DNA of 6,083 bases from Gemmatimonadaceae bacterium (GTDB taxonomy: Bacteria > Gemmatimonadota > Gemmatimonadetes > Gemmatimonadales > Gemmatimonadaceae). Below, piece after piece: positions 1 to 6,083 of the stretch. Numbering within the stretch: the stretch's first letter is position 1; every line of letters starts with the position of its first letter. The stretch lies in assembly GCA_025357975.1 (NCBI GenBank), contig JANYKY010000477.1, positions 1 through 6,083 on the forward strand, given 5' to 3'. The position numbers and the translations under genes were made by a program. Below the pieces are notes generated by a model that saw only the letters and a program-made list of their open reading frames with translations, searched no databases and was not told where the DNA came from.

Positions 1-2284
1 GAAGAAGATGGAAAACCGCAGAAACTGCTGGGGTGTAGACTCGAACTCGGAGTTCTCTATCGAGAAAAATCGTAGCGATGCCCGTGGAATCAATGAGATT
101 TCCAAGGTCGGAATTGAGCTCGCCCAGCCGCACGTTTTTTATCTTGAACTCCTCATTGACCGTGTGAAGCTCCTCGTTGATCGATTGGAGCTCTTCCTTG
201 CTGGCCTCGAGTTCTTCTTCGGTTGCCCTCTGTTCTTCGTTGATGGACTGGAGCTCTTCGTTCGACGCCTTGAACTCTTCTATGACCCCCTGATGCTCTT
301 CTACGGTGACCTGCAGCTGGGCTCGTGTTTCGTCGAGCTCGCGCTCGAGCTCCTGAGTATCGCTGTTTCCGGGTTTTGTAGGCTTCGCTTTGGCTACGGG
401 GGGAGGAGCATTTGATACCGTCAGCTCCTCAAAGACGATCAGCGCGAAGCGCTCTGCGTCTACCTTCCCAGGCATGGGCCGAGCGATCAAATCGATTCTT
501 CGCGTTTTCCCGCCGCCGCTGATCTCGATTCCGCGAAGCTCCTGTCGGTCCCCAGTGCCAAAAACTTGCGCAATGAGCTTCCTGACCTTCAACCGGACTG
601 ATACCGGCAGCATGTCAACGAGATGGTTTGATGGCTCCCCGCCCGAGATCTGCAGGTACTGCCCGACGCCATCTGAGAAGTGAACGACCTGGCCGGATTC
701 CTGGATGACGAGACTCGGCGGAGCATAAGCCTCGAGCAATCTCATGTGCACTGACGAGGACGGCACGGCGCCCAGTGCTCGAATATTGAGCGTTTCGGGC
801 GACTGCTGGGGATATGCGTCGTAGCGGCGATTCTCCAACAAAGAGAGTGCGTCTGCCCGGGGGACTTCCAGAGATCGGAATAGCCGGTGCTTCTTGTCTA
901 CTACCTTGAACATTTTCGCAACGTCTTCGACCGATTCAGACGTGCCAAGGAATAGATGCCCGCCTGGCTTGAGCGCAAAGTGAAATGCCTGGAGGACGCG
1001 CTTTTGCGCATCGCGCTGCAGGTAGATCAGAACATTTCTGCAGTTGATCAGGTCGATCCGCAGGAAAGGCGGATGACGGAGAAGGTTGTGCGCTGCAAAG
1101 ATCACCTTCTCCCGAACGACTTTTTTGATTCTGTACCCACCGGTCTCGCGGGTGAAATAGCGGTCGAGTCGTTCCGGGGATATGTCGGACGCTATCGTTT
1201 CGGGATACAAGCCCTCCCGCGCGAGCGGGAATCCGCGCTCATGAACGTCAGTCGCGAATATCTGGATGTGAGGAGGATCGGAGAGTTTTTCTGAATACTC
1301 ACTGAGAAGGATGCCAATGGAATACGCTTCCTCTCCTGTAGAGCATCCGGTCACCCAGACTCGGACGGTGTCAGTTGCATCCTTGTTTGTAAATAATCCC
1401 GGCAGCACTTCGCTCTCCAGAGCGGCAAACGATTCCGGATCACGGAAGAAACTCGTGACCGAGATGAGGAGATCGTCATAAAGCGATTTCAGCTCCGAGT
1501 CATCGTCGCGGACGGCTCGCAGATAAGACGACAAATTTGTGGCACGCGCGAATTGAGCCCGACGCTTGATTCGTCGATTGACCGTCGATCTCTTGTATCC
1601 GCTGAAATCGTGTTCGGTCTTCGAACGAACGTAGAGCAGGATGTCGCGAACGAGTTTGTCGTTGACCGCCCCTACTTCTTCGGTCGCATCCAACTCGTCG
1701 ATCGGACTCCCGGCGCACAGGCGGAGCGCCTCACTTCCAAGCTCCTCGACCGGCAGAACGACGTCCACATAACCAGTGGAAATCGCGCTGGCCGGCATTG
1801 AGCCGTATTCGGCTTCCTGGGGCAATTGCGCCATGGTGACGCCGCCGCGCTCCTTGATCCACTTGACTCCCTGCGTCCCATCGGTGCCCGTTCCCGAGAG
1901 AACAATTCCAATCGCTTCGGCCGAGTGAACTTCCGCGAGCGTCTTGAAGAAGCCGTCGATAGGCGCCCGTGAACGATTGGGCATGGCGCGCGCCGACAGC
2001 CTGAAGTGTCCGTCCGACAAAGTCAGATCCTTGTCCGGCGGAATCACATACACGTGGTCCGCTTCAACCTTGATGGCTCGCGAGACCTGCCGAACGGGCA
2101 TGGCGGTGTGCGTCTGAAGCAGCTCCGCCATGTGACTTTTTTCGTTCGGATCGAGGTGCACGATGACCACGAACGCCATCCCGCACTTTTCCGGAAGGCC
2201 CCCGAAGAATTGGCGGAGTGCTGCGAGGCCCCCCGCTGACGCCCCGATTCCAACTACCGGAAACCGATGGTCGGGAGATGTCAC
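1..2284 (-). CDS. CheB-CheR fusion (methylesterase/methyltransferase) with PAS-like region and coiled coil; C-terminus off left edge
   Basis: The frame is open from a GTG at 2284 down to base 2 (761 codons seen), and the gene continues past the window. Residues 1-185 are a CheB methylesterase domain. The catalytic triad is readable: Ser16 in GIGASAGG, His43 in VIVHLDP and Asp135 in LSGTGTDG. About 210-265 is the CheR N-terminal helical domain (DFSGYKRSTVNRRIKRR, 226 on). About 275-475 is the CheR SAM-dependent methyltransferase, with VWVTGCSTGEEAYSIG around W310 and NCRNVLIY at 414-421. Residues 515-640 look like a degenerate PAS domain. Residues 643-725 are a Glu-rich coiled coil with repeated EELQSINEE units, and a PAS domain starts near 725. 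No CheB receiver domain is present. Family members often end in further PAS and histidine-kinase domains, which cannot be seen here. The start is a GTG without a convincing Shine-Dalgarno. It is the only start codon between the upstream in-frame TAG (2347-2345) and the catalytic Ser motif. The cellular target is unknown. Confidence 0.95.
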   Translation of the reverse strand, partial: MTSPDHRFPVVGIGASAGGLAALRQFFGGLPEKCGMAFVVIVHLDPNEKSHMAELLQTHTAMPVRQVSRAIKVEADHVYVIPPDKDLTLSDGHFRLSARAMPNRSRAPIDGFFKTLAEVHSAEAIGIVLSGTGTDGTQGVKWIKERGGVTMAQLPQEAEYGSMPASAISTGYVDVVLPVEELGSEALRLCAGSPIDELDATEEVGAVNDKLVRDILLYVRSKTEHDFSGYKRSTVNRRIKRRAQFARATNLSSYLRAVRDDDSELKSLYDDLLISVTSFFRDPESFAALESEVLPGLFTNKDATDTVRVWVTGCSTGEEAYSIGILLSEYSEKLSDPPHIQIFATDVHERGFPLAREGLYPETIASDISPERLDRYFTRETGGYRIKKVVREKVIFAAHNLLRHPPFLRIDLINCRNVLIYLQRDAQKRVLQAFHFALKPGGHLFLGTSESVEDVAKMFKVVDKKHRLFRSLEVPRADALSLLENRRYDAYPQQSPETLNIRALGAVPSSSVHMRLLEAYAPPSLVIQESGQVVHFSDGVGQYLQISGGEPSNHLVDMLPVSVRLKVRKLIAQVFGTGDRQELRGIEISGGGKTRRIDLIARPMPGKVDAERFALIVFEELTVSNAPPPVAKAKPTKPGNSDTQELERELDETRAQLQVTVEEHQGVIEEFKASNEELQSINEEQRATEEELEASKEELQSINEELHTVNEEFKIKNVRLGELNSDLGNLIDSTGIATIFLDRELRVRVYTPAVSAVFHLL

Positions 2285-2294
2285 ACTTAATTTC

Positions 2295-2306
2295 GGGGGG
2301 GGGGGG
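2295..2306. repeat. 12-nt poly-G/poly-C homopolymer upstream of the CheB-CheR start
   Basis: Twelve consecutive G on the plus strand (C on the coding strand of cheBR) begin 11 nt upstream of the GTG start, where a ribosome binding site would normally lie. Tracts this long are prone to slippage during replication and to miscounting in sequencing, so the exact length is uncertain. Confidence 0.9.
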
Positions 2307-2313
2307 TCGGTCC

Positions 2314-2347
2314 CGTAATATCTGGCACTACGTAATATCTGGCACTA
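2314..2347. repeat. Perfect tandem duplication of a 17-bp unit
   Basis: CGTAATATCTGGCACTA occurs twice head to tail with no mismatch, at 2314-2330 and 2331-2347. It lies in the presumed 5' leader or promoter region of the minus-strand CheB-CheR gene, just upstream of its poly-C tract. I recognise no known element. It could be a duplicated operator, the debris of an insertion event, or a dispersed genomic repeat. Confidence 0.95.
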
Positions 2348-2426
2348 AATGAACACCTGAAAGCGGTGCGGGAATGTATACCACCGGACGAAGCGCGTCC
2401 ATCCACCGGCTCAATGGCGCTGAGCA

Positions 2427-2469
2427 ATGCATTACCGATGCATTACCCATGCATTACCTATGCCTTTAC
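2427..2469. repeat. 11-bp direct repeats (three copies plus a degenerate fourth) next to the rpsO promoter
   Basis: ATGCATTACC plus one variable base repeats at 2427-2437 (G), 2438-2448 (C) and 2449-2459 (T). A decayed fourth copy, ATGCCTTTAC, sits at 2460-2469. The period is close to one DNA helical turn and each full unit contains the palindrome ATGCAT. The fourth copy overlaps the predicted -35 element, which is the geometry expected for an activator or repressor site. The binding factor is unknown. Confidence 0.85.
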
Positions 2470-2493
2470 AAAGGCCCCTAAGTCAGCTATTCT
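2465..2493 (+). promoter_or_regulatory. Predicted sigma70-type promoter for rpsO(-pnp)
   Basis: TTTACA at 2465-2470 and TATTCT at 2488-2493 are separated by exactly 17 bp, close to the housekeeping consensus. Transcription would start near 2500 and give a leader of about 54 nt before the rpsO ATG. This is a prediction by eye only. Confidence 0.6.
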
Positions 2494-2523
2494 TCGAGGC
2501 TTACCACGAATCAAAGAAACCCA

Positions 2524-2542
2524 GCGCGCTCCGCGCGCGGAG
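2524..2542 (+). promoter_or_regulatory. rpsO leader with two mutually exclusive hairpins, one covering the Shine-Dalgarno
   Basis: The rpsO Shine-Dalgarno is GGAG at 2539-2542, 11 nt before the ATG. It is the right end of the perfect palindrome CTCCGCGCGCGGAG (2529-2542), which can fold into a 5-bp stem with a CGCG loop and hide the GGAG. Alternatively GCGCGC at 2524-2529 can pair with GCGCGC at 2533-2538 around a 3-nt loop, leaving GGAG free. The two folds share bases and cannot coexist. S15 represses its own mRNA in several bacteria through structurally unrelated leader RNAs, so an autoregulatory role is plausible but inferred. Confidence 0.5.
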
Positions 2543-2553
2543 AACACAGCAAC

Positions 2554-2814
2554 ATGGCATTTCAGAAGACCCCAACGATCGAGAAGTACCGCACGCACGA
2601 CACCGATACCGGGTCGGCGCAGGTTCAGGTCGCTATTCTCACCGACAACATCAACTACCTGACCGGGCACTTCCGGACCCACGCGAAAGACCATCACAGC
2701 CGGCAGGGCCTGCTCAAGATGGTTGGCCGTCGTCGCCGGCTGCTCGACTACCTCAAGCGCACGAACGTCGAAGGGTACCGCAAGATCATCGCTGATCTTG
2801 GCCTCCGTCATTAG
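2554..2814 (+). CDS. rpsO: 30S ribosomal protein S15
   Basis: This 86-residue protein is close to the usual 88-89. S15 is a primary 16S rRNA-binding protein of the small-subunit platform; it binds a three-way junction in the central domain and nucleates S6/S18 assembly. The family signature is intact: [13 protein letters not shown] (residues 18-30), the rRNA-contacting H43, then DHHSRQGLL (46-54), the basic run [12 protein letters not shown] (57-68), and the terminal LGLRH where many homologues end LGLRR. The ATG at 2554 gives the canonical N-terminus MAFQK and has GGAG upstream. It is the first gene of the rightward cluster, behind a good promoter and a structured leader, and is followed by an intrinsic terminator before pnp, as in many bacteria. 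Nothing in the protein itself is unusual. Confidence 0.98.
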   Translation: MAFQKTPTIEKYRTHDTDTGSAQVQVAILTDNINYLTGHFRTHAKDHHSRQGLLKMVGRRRRLLDYLKRTNVEGYRKIIADLGLRH

Positions 2815-2836
2815 TCGAATCTTCTGACGATGTTCC

Positions 2837-2879
2837 CGCGCGCGGGCGCACTCTGCTGCCCGCGCGCGTTTTGTGTTCT
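2837..2879 (+). terminator. Intrinsic terminator or attenuator between rpsO and pnp
   Basis: The arm CGCGCGCGGGC (2837-2847) pairs perfectly with GCCCGCGCGCG (2858-2868), an 11-bp all-G/C stem with a 10-nt loop. It is followed by TTTTGTGTTCT (2869-2879). This is a strong Rho-independent terminator 22 bases past the rpsO stop. No clear separate pnp promoter is visible after it, so partial read-through is likely. The stem could also act as an mRNA 3' stabiliser or a processing site, as reported for the E. coli rpsO-pnp spacer. Confidence 0.85.
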
Positions 2880-2892
2880 CTAGAAAAAAGAC

Positions 2893-2896
2893 AAGG
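2893..2896 (+). promoter_or_regulatory. Shine-Dalgarno that fixes the pnp start
   Basis: AAGG lies 7 nt before the ATG at 2904 in a purine-rich stretch. It favours this ATG over the in-frame TTG at 2871, which lies inside the U-tract of the terminator and would add 11 residues unlike other PNPases. Confidence 0.7.
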
Positions 2897-2903
2897 CAAA
2901 GAG

Positions 2904-5156
2904 ATGCAACGCATTGAACGCGATTTCGCGGGCCGGAAGCTCATCATCGAGACCGGACGCATGGCGAAACAGGCCGCAGGGTCTGCCCTCGTACAATTCG
3001 GCGACACGATGGTCCTCGCCGCAGTAACCGTCAGCGACAAAGAGAGCACGCTCGACTTCTTCCCGCTTCTCGTCGAGTACCGCGACAAGGCTTACGCCGC
3101 AGGAAAGATCCCCGGCGGGTTCATCAAGCGCGAAGGACGGCCGCACGATTCAGAGATTCTCAAGGCGAGAATCATCGATCGCTCCATCCGTCCGCTTTTC
3201 CCCGAAGGCTTCAAGAACGAAGTGCAGGTATTCATATACGTTATTTCCGCCGATCAGGAAAACGACGCTGACGTTCTCGCCCTTCTCGCAGCGTCCTACG
3301 CTCTGAACGCTTCCAAAATCCCGTTCCTCGGCCCTATCGCAGCAGTCCGCGTTGGCCGCGTGCAGGACAACTGGATTCTCAATCCGACGTTCCAGCAGCT
3401 TCCATACAGTGACATGGACATCGTTGTCGCCGGCTCGAACGATTCGATCATGATGGTCGAAGGCGGCGCGATCGAGATCAGCGAGCACGACACGATCGAA
3501 GCGCTCAATGTCGCGCACGCCGGAATCAAGGAGCTCGTCGGAATCCAGAACGACATGCTCGCCGAGAGCCGCACGGCGAAAATGCCCTGGAGCAAGACCG
3601 AGCCTGATGCAAAACTTGCAGCGCGCGTCAAGAAGCTCGCCGAGTCCAAGATCACCGAAGCGATCAATCAGCAGGACAAGCACACGCGCATTGAGCAGGT
3701 CGAGAAGGTAAAGAAGGAAGTCGGCACGCTCCTCGAAGGCGAGTTTCCCGAGAACGGGAAAGACATCAAGCATCTTGTCGAAGACGCGGAATACAACAGC
3801 CTTCGCGCACAGGTGCTCGATTCGGGCAAGCGCGTAGACGGTCGCGGTCCGCGCGAAGTTCGACAGATCACCATCGACACGCCGGTTCTTCCGCGCGCTC
3901 ACGGCTCAGCTCTTTTCACGCGCGGCCAGACACAGGCACTCGTCGCTGTAACACTTGGAACAGCACAGGACGTTCAGCGCCTCGACTCGATCGACGAAAA
4001 GGGTGAGACCACGAAGTCGTTCATGCTGCATTACAACTTCCCGCCATTCTCCACCGGCGAGGTTCGTCCGATGCGCGGCACCAGCCGTCGTGAGATCGGT
4101 CACGGCAATCTCGCCGAGCGCGCATTGCAGAGCGTTCTGCCGCCGTTCGAAGAGTTCCCGTACACGATTCGCATCGTCTCCGACATTCTTGAGTCCAACG
4201 GCTCTTCGTCGATGGCTTCCGTATGCGGCGGCTCGCTCGCGCTCTTCGATTGCGGCGTTCCAATCCGCGGAGCCGTTGCGGGTGTTGCAATGGGCCTTAT
4301 CAAGGAAGGCGACAAGTACGCGATCCTTACCGACATTCTCGGAACCGAAGATCATCTGGGCGATATGGACTTCAAGGTCGCCGGGACCGAAAACGGAATT
4401 ACATCCATCCAGATGGACATCAAGGTCCAGGGTCTCTCGATCGATATCATGAAGGAAGCGCTCGACCAGGCTCGCGAAGGACGTCTTCACATCCTTGGCG
4501 AAATGAACAAGGCGCTGGCCGGTCCGCGCTCCGAGCTGTCGCGGTATGCACCGCGCATCGTGACCATCCATATCAATCCCGAGAAAATCGGCGAGCTGAT
4601 CGGACCGAAGGGCAAGACCATTCGCGGCATTCAGGAAGAGACCGGCGCTGAGTTGACCGTTGATGATGCAGGTCTCGTCACGATCGCCGCTGTCGGCGGA
4701 GAAGCGATGGAGCGTGCACGCCAGATGGTGCAGGCCCTCACCGCAGAGCCTGTGATCGGCGATACGTACGAGGGAACGGTCAAGAGCACGACGGCCTTTG
4801 GCGCGTTTGTCGAGATCATGCCAGGCACAGAAGGCCTCGTTCACATTTCGGAGCTCAAGCACGGTCGCACCGAGAAGACCGAAGACGTGGTCAGCAAGGG
4901 CGATCGCGTAAAGGTCAAGCTGCTCGAGCGTGACGAGCGCGGACGACTTCGCTTGTCGATGAAGGCGCTGGTTCCGAAGCCCGAGTCCGACGGTGTGCCG
5001 TCGACCGATAGTCTCGAGTCCCGCTCGACGAGCGGTTCGAGAGAATCTTCCGATGGCGTCGAGGTTGGTGTCGAGGGCGGATCCCAGTCCGAAGACCGAC
5101 CGCGCCGTCCTCGCAGCCGTCCACCGCGCAGTGGCGGAGGCCGCGGCCGGGAGTGA
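2904..5156 (+). CDS. pnp: Polyribonucleotide nucleotidyltransferase (PNPase)
   Basis: This 750-residue enzyme carries out phosphorolytic 3'-to-5' RNA degradation, releasing nucleoside diphosphates; it can also run in reverse. It acts as a cytoplasmic trimer. The order is standard. RNase PH domain 1 spans about 8-212, with the RNA-contacting loop FIKREGRP at 73-80 (E. coli has FFRR; the FIKR form also occurs in Firmicutes). A helical linker covers about 243-308. RNase PH domain 2 spans about 310-545, with R395/R396, the phosphate-site serines 434-436 in SNGSSSM, and D483, D489 and K491 in [10 protein letters not shown] matching the E. coli metal-site residues. A KH domain (about 552-615) has the loop GPKG at 567-570, and an S1 domain covers 620-688. 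All key catalytic residues are present. The tail 690-750 is an added low-complexity stretch, Ser/acidic then Arg/Pro/Gly-rich, making the protein about 40 residues longer than E. coli PNPase (711). The stop overlaps the next gene. Confidence 0.98.
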   Translation: MQRIERDFAGRKLIIETGRMAKQAAGSALVQFGDTMVLAAVTVSDKESTLDFFPLLVEYRDKAYAAGKIPGGFIKREGRPHDSEILKARIIDRSIRPLFPEGFKNEVQVFIYVISADQENDADVLALLAASYALNASKIPFLGPIAAVRVGRVQDNWILNPTFQQLPYSDMDIVVAGSNDSIMMVEGGAIEISEHDTIEALNVAHAGIKELVGIQNDMLAESRTAKMPWSKTEPDAKLAARVKKLAESKITEAINQQDKHTRIEQVEKVKKEVGTLLEGEFPENGKDIKHLVEDAEYNSLRAQVLDSGKRVDGRGPREVRQITIDTPVLPRAHGSALFTRGQTQALVAVTLGTAQDVQRLDSIDEKGETTKSFMLHYNFPPFSTGEVRPMRGTSRREIGHGNLAERALQSVLPPFEEFPYTIRIVSDILESNGSSSMASVCGGSLALFDCGVPIRGAVAGVAMGLIKEGDKYAILTDILGTEDHLGDMDFKVAGTENGITSIQMDIKVQGLSIDIMKEALDQAREGRLHILGEMNKALAGPRSELSRYAPRIVTIHINPEKIGELIGPKGKTIRGIQEETGAELTVDDAGLVTIAAVGGEAMERARQMVQALTAEPVIGDTYEGTVKSTTAFGAFVEIMPGTEGLVHISELKHGRTEKTEDVVSKGDRVKVKLLERDERGRLRLSMKALVPKPESDGVPSTDSLESRSTSGSRESSDGVEVGVEGGSQSEDRPRRPRSRPPRSGGGRGRE
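5136..5140 (+). promoter_or_regulatory. Likely Shine-Dalgarno of the M16 protease, inside pnp
   Basis: GGAGG lies 12 nt before the GTG at 5153, a slightly long spacing, within the Gly/Arg codons of the PNPase tail. A better-looking AAGGAG at 5171-5176 has no ATG, GTG or TTG in the protease frame at a useful distance after it, so the GTG at 5153 is preferred. Confidence 0.5.
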
Positions 5157-6083
5157 CAGCAATAGCGACGAAGGAGACACAAGCACTTCGCCGCACCGTT
5201 CTTCCCAATGGCCTGACCGTACTCTCGGAGCACATGCCGGGAGTGCGGTCGGTTGCTTTGGGGGCGTGGGTGCGCGCTGCATCGGTCAATGAGAGGCCGG
5301 AGATCATGGGCGTGTCGCACATGCTCGAGCACATGGTGTTCAAGGGAACGCCCAACCGCTCGGCGAAAGATCTGGCTCTCGCACTCGAGACACTCGGCGG
5401 TTCGCTCGACGCTTATACATCGCGCGAGCACACTGCATATCAGGCCCGCGTTCTGGACGAGCATGCGGGTATAGCAGCCGATGTTCTCGCCGACTTGATA
5501 TTCAGCCCACTACTGCGCAAGTCGGACCTCGACCTCGAGCGAAAAGTTATTCTCGAGGAGATAAACACGGTGGACGACACACCCGATGATCTTGTCTTCG
5601 AGCTCCATGGGGTGGAGTTGTGGGGCGCGCATCCGCACGGATATCCGATCCTTGGCACCAGAGACACAGTCGGGTCGCTGACAACGCAGGACCTTCGTGA
5701 TCTTCACGATCGCGCATACCACCCGGACAACATTGTTGTCGCAGCATCCGGTAACATCGATCACGATCATCTTCTGAACATTCTCGATGATGGTGGCTGG
5801 TCGGGTGTTCCGCACAGCGGGGGCACCAGTCTTCTCGTGCCAGAGGCGACGCCGTTACCACCGCGGACGCGACATTTCGATCGGGATGGTGCGCAGACCC
5901 ATATTGTATTCGGATCCGCGACGGTGCCCCACAGCGACACCCGCCGGTACGCTTTATCGCTGGTCAGCATGTTGTTTGGAGGCGGGATGAGCTCGCGGCT
6001 ATTTCAGCGGATTCGCGAAGACCTGGGGCTCGCATATTCCGTCTATACTTTCCAGTCGTTTCACCGTGACTCGGGCAGTCATG
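5153..6083 (+). CDS. M16-family zinc metalloprotease (processing-peptidase-like), C-terminus off right edge
   Basis: 310 codons are visible and the frame is still open at the right edge; single-chain relatives are usually about 410-430 residues. The inverted zinc motif HMLEH is at 56-60 in [15 protein letters not shown]56 and H60 are ligands and E59 is the catalytic base. The third ligand is Glu136 (or E135) in VILEEIN, the expected distance downstream. The second homologous half contains [19 protein letters not shown] (about 282-300), which carries the conserved Arg/Tyr substrate-binding pattern of active M16 enzymes. The N-terminus is short and polar ([21 protein letters not shown]), with no signal peptide, so the protein is probably cytoplasmic. 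The GTG start overlaps the pnp stop in the tetranucleotide GTGA, implying translational coupling. M16 proteases often follow pnp (B. subtilis mlpA lies downstream of pnpA). The physiological substrate is unknown. Confidence 0.95.
   Translation, partial: MTAIATKETQALRRTVLPNGLTVLSEHMPGVRSVALGAWVRAASVNERPEIMGVSHMLEHMVFKGTPNRSAKDLALALETLGGSLDAYTSREHTAYQARVLDEHAGIAADVLADLIFSPLLRKSDLDLERKVILEEINTVDDTPDDLVFELHGVELWGAHPHGYPILGTRDTVGSLTTQDLRDLHDRAYHPDNIVVAASGNIDHDHLLNILDDGGWSGVPHSGGTSLLVPEATPLPPRTRHFDRDGAQTHIVFGSATVPHSDTRRYALSLVSMLFGGGMSSRLFQRIREDLGLAYSVYTFQSFHRDSGSH

Noticed and set aside
8..415. 135-codon plus-strand frame with Leu/Phe-rich, membrane-like sequence
   Set aside because: It is the complement of the Glu-rich coiled coil of the CheB-CheR protein (GAG/GAA codons read as CTC/TTC), which explains the apparent hydrophobicity.
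2386..2400. Small inverted repeat GGACG-AAGCG-CGTCC flanked by CCACCGG direct repeats (2381-2387, 2403-2409)
   Set aside because: The stem is only 5 bp with no U-tract. It is short enough to occur by chance in GC-rich DNA and has no clear functional position.
2285..2400. Minus-strand promoter for the CheB-CheR gene
   Set aside because: TATACA and TATTAC-like hexamers occur on the minus strand, but none has an acceptable -35 partner at 16-18 bp, so no promoter is called.
2366..2662. 98-codon plus-strand frame through the intergenic region into rpsO
   Set aside because: It runs through the 11-bp repeats, promoter and leader, overlaps rpsO in another frame, and its translation is repeat-driven (MHYP-like) with no family likeness.
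2871..2903. TTG-initiated N-terminal extension of PNPase
   Set aside because: The TTG lies in the terminator U-tract and has no Shine-Dalgarno. The ATG at 2904 has AAGG 7 nt upstream and gives a family-typical N-terminus.
3150..3902. 250-codon open frame antisense to the 5' half of pnp
   Set aside because: It has the same register and cause as the frame downstream of it; it is a codon-bias shadow with no recognisable domain.
3906..5282. 458-codon open frame antisense to pnp and the protease start
   Set aside because: It is in codon register with pnp on the opposite strand. It stays open because pnp rarely uses TTA, CTA and TCA codons. Its translation matches no family, while the sense strand is an unmistakable PNPase.

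Overview
The window looks like chromosomal DNA from a moderately high-GC bacterium (about 60% GC by eye). The order rpsO, pnp, M16-family zinc protease is a common core arrangement. Together with the style of the PNPase and a free-standing CheB-CheR-PAS protein, it fits Gemmatimonadota or a related soil phylum. That assignment is an inference from gene order and protein style, not from a marker comparison.

Layout. Bases 1-2284 (minus strand) encode the N-terminal 761 residues of a CheB methylesterase / CheR methyltransferase fusion, followed by a PAS-like region, a long coiled coil and the start of another PAS domain. The gene runs off the left edge. Bases 2285-2553 are a divergent intergenic region. 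It holds a 12-nt poly-G tract and a perfect 17-bp tandem duplication on the cheBR side. On the rpsO side it holds three 11-bp direct repeats, a good -35/-10 promoter and a leader hairpin that can hide the rpsO Shine-Dalgarno. Bases 2554-2814 encode ribosomal protein S15 (rpsO), and 2837-2879 form a strong intrinsic terminator. Bases 2904-5156 encode polynucleotide phosphorylase (pnp). From 5153 to the right edge is an M16 metalloprotease that overlaps the pnp stop codon by four bases.

How the genes fit together. rpsO, pnp and the protease form one rightward cluster. rpsO and pnp are separated by a terminator that probably lets only part of transcription continue, or leaves pnp mRNA to a processed or secondary transcript. 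pnp and the protease are translationally coupled by the overlap. PNPase degrades RNA 3' to 5', S15 is an early 16S rRNA-binding protein, and the protease is a common downstream partner of pnp with no clear mechanistic link. The CheB-CheR protein is transcribed divergently and is functionally unrelated; it is a probable signalling protein with no other chemotaxis gene visible here.

I found no RNA gene, CRISPR array, complete mobile element or clearly new multi-gene system. The most unusual material is the non-coding DNA at 2285-2553. The longer antisense open frames across pnp and cheBR are codon-bias shadows and are not annotated.
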